A stretch of DNA of 64,000 nt from Candidatus Cloacimonadota bacterium (GTDB lineage: Bacteria; Cloacimonadota; Cloacimonadia; JGIOTU-2): contig JAUWMT010000010.1 of the NCBI GenBank assembly GCA_030613025.1, forward strand, positions 1 through 64,000, in the 5' to 3' direction. The notes beneath the pieces are model-generated. The model searched no databases and was not told where the DNA came from. It was given only the letters and a program-made list of their open reading frames with translations. The position numbers and the translations under genes were made by a program. Shown here piece by piece: positions 60,361 through 64,000 of the stretch. Positions within the stretch are counted from its first letter, which is position 1; every line of letters starts with the position of its first letter.

Positions 60361-60751
60361 AGTTTTATATCGTGATACCAGGAATGGAAAGATTGCAGGT
60401 GTGTGCAGCGGTCTTTCCGAATATCTTAATGTGGATGTTTCTTTGATCCGTTTGATATGGGTCATCTTCACCATCTTTGGCGGCGCAGGAGTTTTCCTTT
60501 ATATTATTGCAGCTTTGATCATACCCCGCAAATTTGAAAATGAAGTTGAGGTCATTGTTGATGAAGAAGATGATAATCGTCTTACAAGAGATATGGATAA
60601 TGCTGTAATTTTTGGTGTGTGTGCAGGAATAGCAAAACATTTTAATATCGATGTAAGCATTGTTAGAATCATATTTTTATTGCTTGGATTATACTTTGCT
60701 GCGGGAATATTCCTCTATATAGTGTTAGCACTTATTTTACCAAAGAATTAG
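60347..60751 (+). CDS. Protein with two PspC domains
   Basis: A 134-residue protein with two tandem PspC units. The first is KVLYRDTRNGKIAGVCSGLSEYLNVDVSLIRLIWVIFTIFGGAGVFLYIIAALIIP. The second is RDMDNAVIFGVCAGIAKHFNIDVSIVRIIFLLLGLYFAAGIFLYIVLALILP (both quoted as motifs: GVCSGLSEYL, LIWVIFTIFG; GVCAGIAKHF, IIFLLLGLYF). Each has one or two membrane helices. PspC senses envelope stress together with PspA in enterobacteria. No pspA is next to it. It overlaps the permease gene by 14 bases. Confidence 0.85.
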   Translation: MKANKVLYRDTRNGKIAGVCSGLSEYLNVDVSLIRLIWVIFTIFGGAGVFLYIIAALIIPRKFENEVEVIVDEEDDNRLTRDMDNAVIFGVCAGIAKHFNIDVSIVRIIFLLLGLYFAAGIFLYIVLALILPKN

Positions 60752-60756
60752 AGGGA

Positions 60757-63700
60757 ATGCACTTTATTCGACCATTCTTCTTTCTGCTGATAATTTTCTG
60801 CCTATGCCACACACTTCATGCAGAAGAATTCTCAATTCTCGATAAGAGCAGTATCATTACAATCGAACTTGAAAAAACAACTTATGAGCTTGGGTACGAT
60901 CATATCATAACTGACTCTGAAAAAGTTAGCTATCAAGATTCAATCCTTAGTAGAGGAAAAGATTATTCCATCGATTATGTGCAGGGAGTTGTTTCATTCT
61001 TAAAAGAGCTCAAATCCGGAGAAAAAGTTAAGATCACCTTCAAGGTCTTCCCCAAAAGTCTGCTCTACTCTTTCCGGCAATATGCTCCACAGGAAAATGT
61101 ATTACTACCGAGATTAAAGGAAAAACAAACCTCAACTCAGAAACAAAAATATGATACTTCTACAAACCTGAACATAACCGGAAGCAAAAGCTTTGCACTT
61201 TCATTGGGCAATAAGCAGGATATGGATCTCGATCAATCTTTGTATTTGCAGGTGGATGGAGAGCTGTCCAAAAATGTTTTCATCAAAGCACAACTTTCTG
61301 ATAATACTACCCCAATTTCCACAGAAGGTACGACAAAAAAGCTCAGCGAGTTTGATAAGATGTTCATCAAGGTATATTCCGGGAATTACAGCTTGCAGTT
61401 CGGAGATTTCTTTGCCCGTTTCGATGATACTTATTATGCAAATTTTGATTACAAATTGGAGGGTGTAACCTTTCAGTGGAATGGACCTCAAAAGGTGAAT
61501 GGTTCCGCAGCAGTTTCAAACGGGGACTTCAAAAGCTATTCTTTTTACGGAACGGAAGGTATTCAGGGACCTTATTATCTGCCTGGAAGGAACAGCTCAA
61601 ATGTGCGTGTGCTTTCCGGAACTGAGAAGATATATATAGACGGAACATTGCTTACTCGCGGTAAGGATTATTTCATTGATTATAATGAGGGTTCGATCAC
61701 TTTTCAGAATAACAACATCATTACTGAGGAATCCTACATCATTGCTGATTATGAGTACACTGCGGAAGAGTATCGAAGTAATTTTTATCTCGGATCAGGC
61801 GATATTGCATTTTTTGATGATGCAGTTGACATCTCTTTGAAAATTCTGAGCAACAATGACGATAAAGAAAATCCGTTGAATTTCAGTCTTACAGAGGAAG
61901 AGAAAGAGATACTGAGAAATGCAGGGAATGACCCTGAGAAGGCGCGCATCAGCGGTGTGGATTCTGTTGCAGTAGGGCAGGGGAACTATATTCTGGCAGA
62001 TTCACATTATGTATATGTGGGTTTTGATTCAACAGGAAATTATCTTGTGAGTTTTTCCTTTGTGGGAGCTGGAAATGGTTCGTATAATAAATCAGGATAC
62101 ATTCAATATGAGTGGGTGGGGGAAGGCAATGGAGAGTATATTCCTGAGATACAGCTTCCTTTCCCGGAAAAGCGTACCAATGTTGACTTCAGAGCAAAGG
62201 TTGCACTTGGAAAATTTAAACTCATCTCAGAAGGAATGTTCACCAGTTTTGACCAAAATAGCTTTTCTACAATCGATGATGACCACAATAACGGCTTTGC
62301 TCATTACCACTCATTAAATCTAAATCTGCCGGTCTTCTCCAAAGGTAAAGTGAAAACATCAGCGTATTATCGGGCACATGATAAATATTTCCATTCTCTG
62401 GCAAGAGTAGAGTCTGCAAAGAAACAGTATCAAACCTCTGATTTTATAGAAACAGATACTGTAGCAGTTTCTGAATATGGCGGCTCAATTGAGTTCTCCT
62501 TTCCGAAATGGGTAACAAACAAAGTGCGGCTTTACGATAAAAAAATGCATGATATTGCACGCCAGCAGACTTTTTCAAATACTTTTTCCTATTTACAAAA
62601 TCCCGCTCTTTTTTTCCTGCCTTCGATCAATTACACCTTTTCAAATATTCATGAAGAAAACGAATCTACTTCGAGCACTGCTGAGGAAGAACTACTTCAA
62701 AGAACGCATTCCCTGGATGGGAATTATAAGATCGGTTTCATGAAAGTGAATGCCGGATTTTCGGATAGGAAATTTACTAATGAAGGAGCGCTTGATTTCG
62801 GCTTCAGTAATGTTAAATATTTTTATGGACTCTCGGCTGCGCTCTGGAACACAGATATAACGCTTGAGTATGAGCAGGAGTTTGTGGATAGTTTAAAGAT
62901 CGACTGGTTTGATTATAAAAAAGCACAACTCTACAAAGCCGGATTTTCTTATCAAAAGGGAACCACGAATTTCAAAGCAGATTATTCTCATAGAACAAAT
63001 CAATATATTACCGGAGAGAGCAACAGCAATTTTGACCTTCTGAACTCGCAGATTTCCTTTAATCTCATTAACAACAGTATTTCTAATCGTGTGAATTACA
63101 AGATCGGGAATATCGAGCTTTATCCCAAAGTGAAGGAGCTTATCTATGTGGGGGACGGACACGGATTGTACGATAGTCTCGGTTTTTATCAGGAGGATGG
63201 GGACTATGACTATGAGATCACTATAGTTGGGACACCGCAGCCGATCACTGAGCTTCAAATGAACTGGAATGTGCAGGTTAATCCATCGAGGGCGATAACG
63301 TTGAAAGACAAAGGCATAAACGAGCTTTTGGACAAGCTTATATTCAGCTCAGATATTGCGATCCAGGAAAAATCTACTACTCCGCATAAGCTGGATCTCT
63401 ATCTTCTCAAGCCAAGTGCTCTGATGAATAAGCAATATACGGATTATGGTTATCAGCGGTATAAGGAGCAGCTCTGGTATAATATTGTTAAGAACAAAAT
63501 CGTGATGCGTCTGCTTTACGAGAAGGTAAAGAAAATTGATAACCGGTACGAAAATGAGTTCGATGAACTGGATCAAGATACATACACTGCTGCGCTAAAT
63601 TTCTATAATGTGAAGCAATGGAATTTTGAGAATGAAATCTCCTATGTTGACATTATCTCAAATTATCAAACTGAGGATTTTCTGCGCTCTGAAGTGTGGG

Positions 63701-64000
63701 GAGTTTCGACAGACATCGCATACAAATTCAGCTATAATATGATCGTTTCCTCATTACTTTCCATAGATATTGAAAATGGTGCAAAGGTCGATGGGACTGA
63801 CGATTATAAGATAACCTCATATACGATCGAGCCGGAATTTGTGTATAATGCAGGTTCGAAATACCATCTGTCGGCAAAGATTCATTTGCAACAGAATGAG
63901 CGGGAAGGATCCGATTACTTTGCGAATATCCTTTACAGCAAACGTGCCGGCTTGAACACAAGAGTAACCCTGCAGTTTGATTATAAATTCAGCAAGTATG
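60757..64000 (+). CDS. Very large outer-membrane beta-barrel protein, C-terminus outside window
   Basis: A frame opens at ATG 60757, 5 bases after pspC, and remains open through the window end, so over 1080 residues are seen. The N-terminus is a signal peptide (PFFFLLIIFCLCHTLHA before EEFSI). Strand-rich sequence follows, with repeated glycine/aromatic 'GNY' segments (VAVGQGNYILADSHYVYVGFD, EWVGEGNGEYIPEIQLPFPE, IYVGDGHGLYDSL). From residue 700 it carries a long run of amphipathic strands typical of a TonB-dependent or SprA-like large barrel. No plug domain was recognised. GAGGG directly before the ATG is unusually close, so an alternative start cannot be excluded. Confidence 0.8.
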   Translation, partial: MHFIRPFFFLLIIFCLCHTLHAEEFSILDKSSIITIELEKTTYELGYDHIITDSEKVSYQDSILSRGKDYSIDYVQGVVSFLKELKSGEKVKITFKVFPKSLLYSFRQYAPQENVLLPRLKEKQTSTQKQKYDTSTNLNITGSKSFALSLGNKQDMDLDQSLYLQVDGELSKNVFIKAQLSDNTTPISTEGTTKKLSEFDKMFIKVYSGNYSLQFGDFFARFDDTYYANFDYKLEGVTFQWNGPQKVNGSAAVSNGDFKSYSFYGTEGIQGPYYLPGRNSSNVRVLSGTEKIYIDGTLLTRGKDYFIDYNEGSITFQNNNIITEESYIIADYEYTAEEYRSNFYLGSGDIAFFDDAVDISLKILSNNDDKENPLNFSLTEEEKEILRNAGNDPEKARISGVDSVAVGQGNYILADSHYVYVGFDSTGNYLVSFSFVGAGNGSYNKSGYIQYEWVGEGNGEYIPEIQLPFPEKRTNVDFRAKVALGKFKLISEGMFTSFDQNSFSTIDDDHNNGFAHYHSLNLNLPVFSKGKVKTSAYYRAHDKYFHSLARVESAKKQYQTSDFIETDTVAVSEYGGSIEFSFPKWVTNKVRLYDKKMHDIARQQTFSNTFSYLQNPALFFLPSINYTFSNIHEENESTSSTAEEELLQRTHSLDGNYKIGFMKVNAGFSDRKFTNEGALDFGFSNVKYFYGLSAALWNTDITLEYEQEFVDSLKIDWFDYKKAQLYKAGFSYQKGTTNFKADYSHRTNQYITGESNSNFDLLNSQISFNLINNSISNRVNYKIGNIELYPKVKELIYVGDGHGLYDSLGFYQEDGDYDYEITIVGTPQPITELQMNWNVQVNPSRAITLKDKGINELLDKLIFSSDIAIQEKSTTPHKLDLYLLKPSALMNKQYTDYGYQRYKEQLWYNIVKNKIVMRLLYEKVKKIDNRYENEFDELDQDTYTAALNFYNVKQWNFENEISYVDIISNYQTEDFLRSEVWGVSTDIAYKFSYNMIVSSLLSIDIENGAKVDGTDDYKITSYTIEPEFVYNAGSKYHLSAKIHLQQNEREGSDYFANILYSKRAGLNTRVTLQFDYKFSKY

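Overview
The window reads like a contig from a Gram-negative, AT-rich, uncultivated bacterium of the FCB type; Candidatus Cloacimonadota is my best guess. This is an inference from the outer-membrane beta-barrel proteins, the ComEA-like HhH pair, the many four-helix-bundle (S23) genes and the dispersed hairpin repeats. No rRNA or marker gene in the window settles it. I saw no tRNA, rRNA or CRISPR array.

Region 1 (1-36.7 kb, all + strand, very AT-rich) is a Wzx/Wzy-type surface polysaccharide locus. It opens with decayed dTDP-sugar genes: rfbB beheaded next to an IS630-like transposase end, and a truncated rfbA. Next come a LegB/LegC/acetyltransferase set for a 4-amino-4,6-dideoxy sugar, a FemAB-like transferase, a GT4 glycosyltransferase, the Wzx flippase and the Wzy-like polymerase. 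A capE remnant behind a MITE follows, then two epimerases, WecB and another glycosyltransferase. At 16.5-25.3 kb lies an unusual set: cytidylyltransferase, Gfo/Idh oxidoreductase, GmhA-like SIS protein, transaldolase, HAD phosphatase, SDR, a non-canonical 3-dehydroquinate-synthase-like sugar phosphate cyclase, a sedoheptulokinase-like FGGY kinase, a 2-hydroxyacid dehydrogenase and a cyclase-family hydrolase. Together these suggest sedoheptulose-7-phosphate chemistry, possibly a C7-cyclitol for the glycan. The locus continues with a DUF115-like protein, WecG/TagA, a GDP-colitose-type set (Gmd, Fcl/ColC-like, ColD with the diagnostic His), a polysaccharide deacetylase, a formyltransferase, a phosphoglycosyl transferase and a Wzi-like outer-membrane protein.

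Region 2 (36-41.8 kb) is a repeat graveyard. It holds hairpin repeats with TTGTCAT ends around a GIY-YIG nuclease gene, an AlbA_2-type gene broken by an S23 element and a frameshift, a truncated AbiEi-like antitoxin gene, and a 348-bp direct duplication that carries an intrinsic terminator.

Region 3 (41.7-57.9 kb, - strand, visibly less AT-rich) is a compact block of mostly housekeeping genes: suhB, a radical SAM protein, a zinc/TPR protein, nadE, a possible nuclease plus a small ORF, a HAD phosphatase, two HhH proteins, an M28 peptidase, queF, a BamA-like barrel, thrS, a YhaM-like exonuclease and a PHP protein. Region 4 (58.5-64 kb, + strand) has an APC permease fused to a PTS EIIA domain, a double PspC protein and a very long outer-membrane protein that runs off the window.

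The most striking pattern is five S23 (four-helix-bundle) genes or remnants. Each sits between imperfect inverted arms made of low-complexity words, and the word differs at every locus. One arm supplies the start codon of legC, another lies inside the AlbA_2 gene, and similar tracts also occur without a gene. They look like a family of mobile or intervening elements whose ends are defined by pairing rather than by a fixed sequence.
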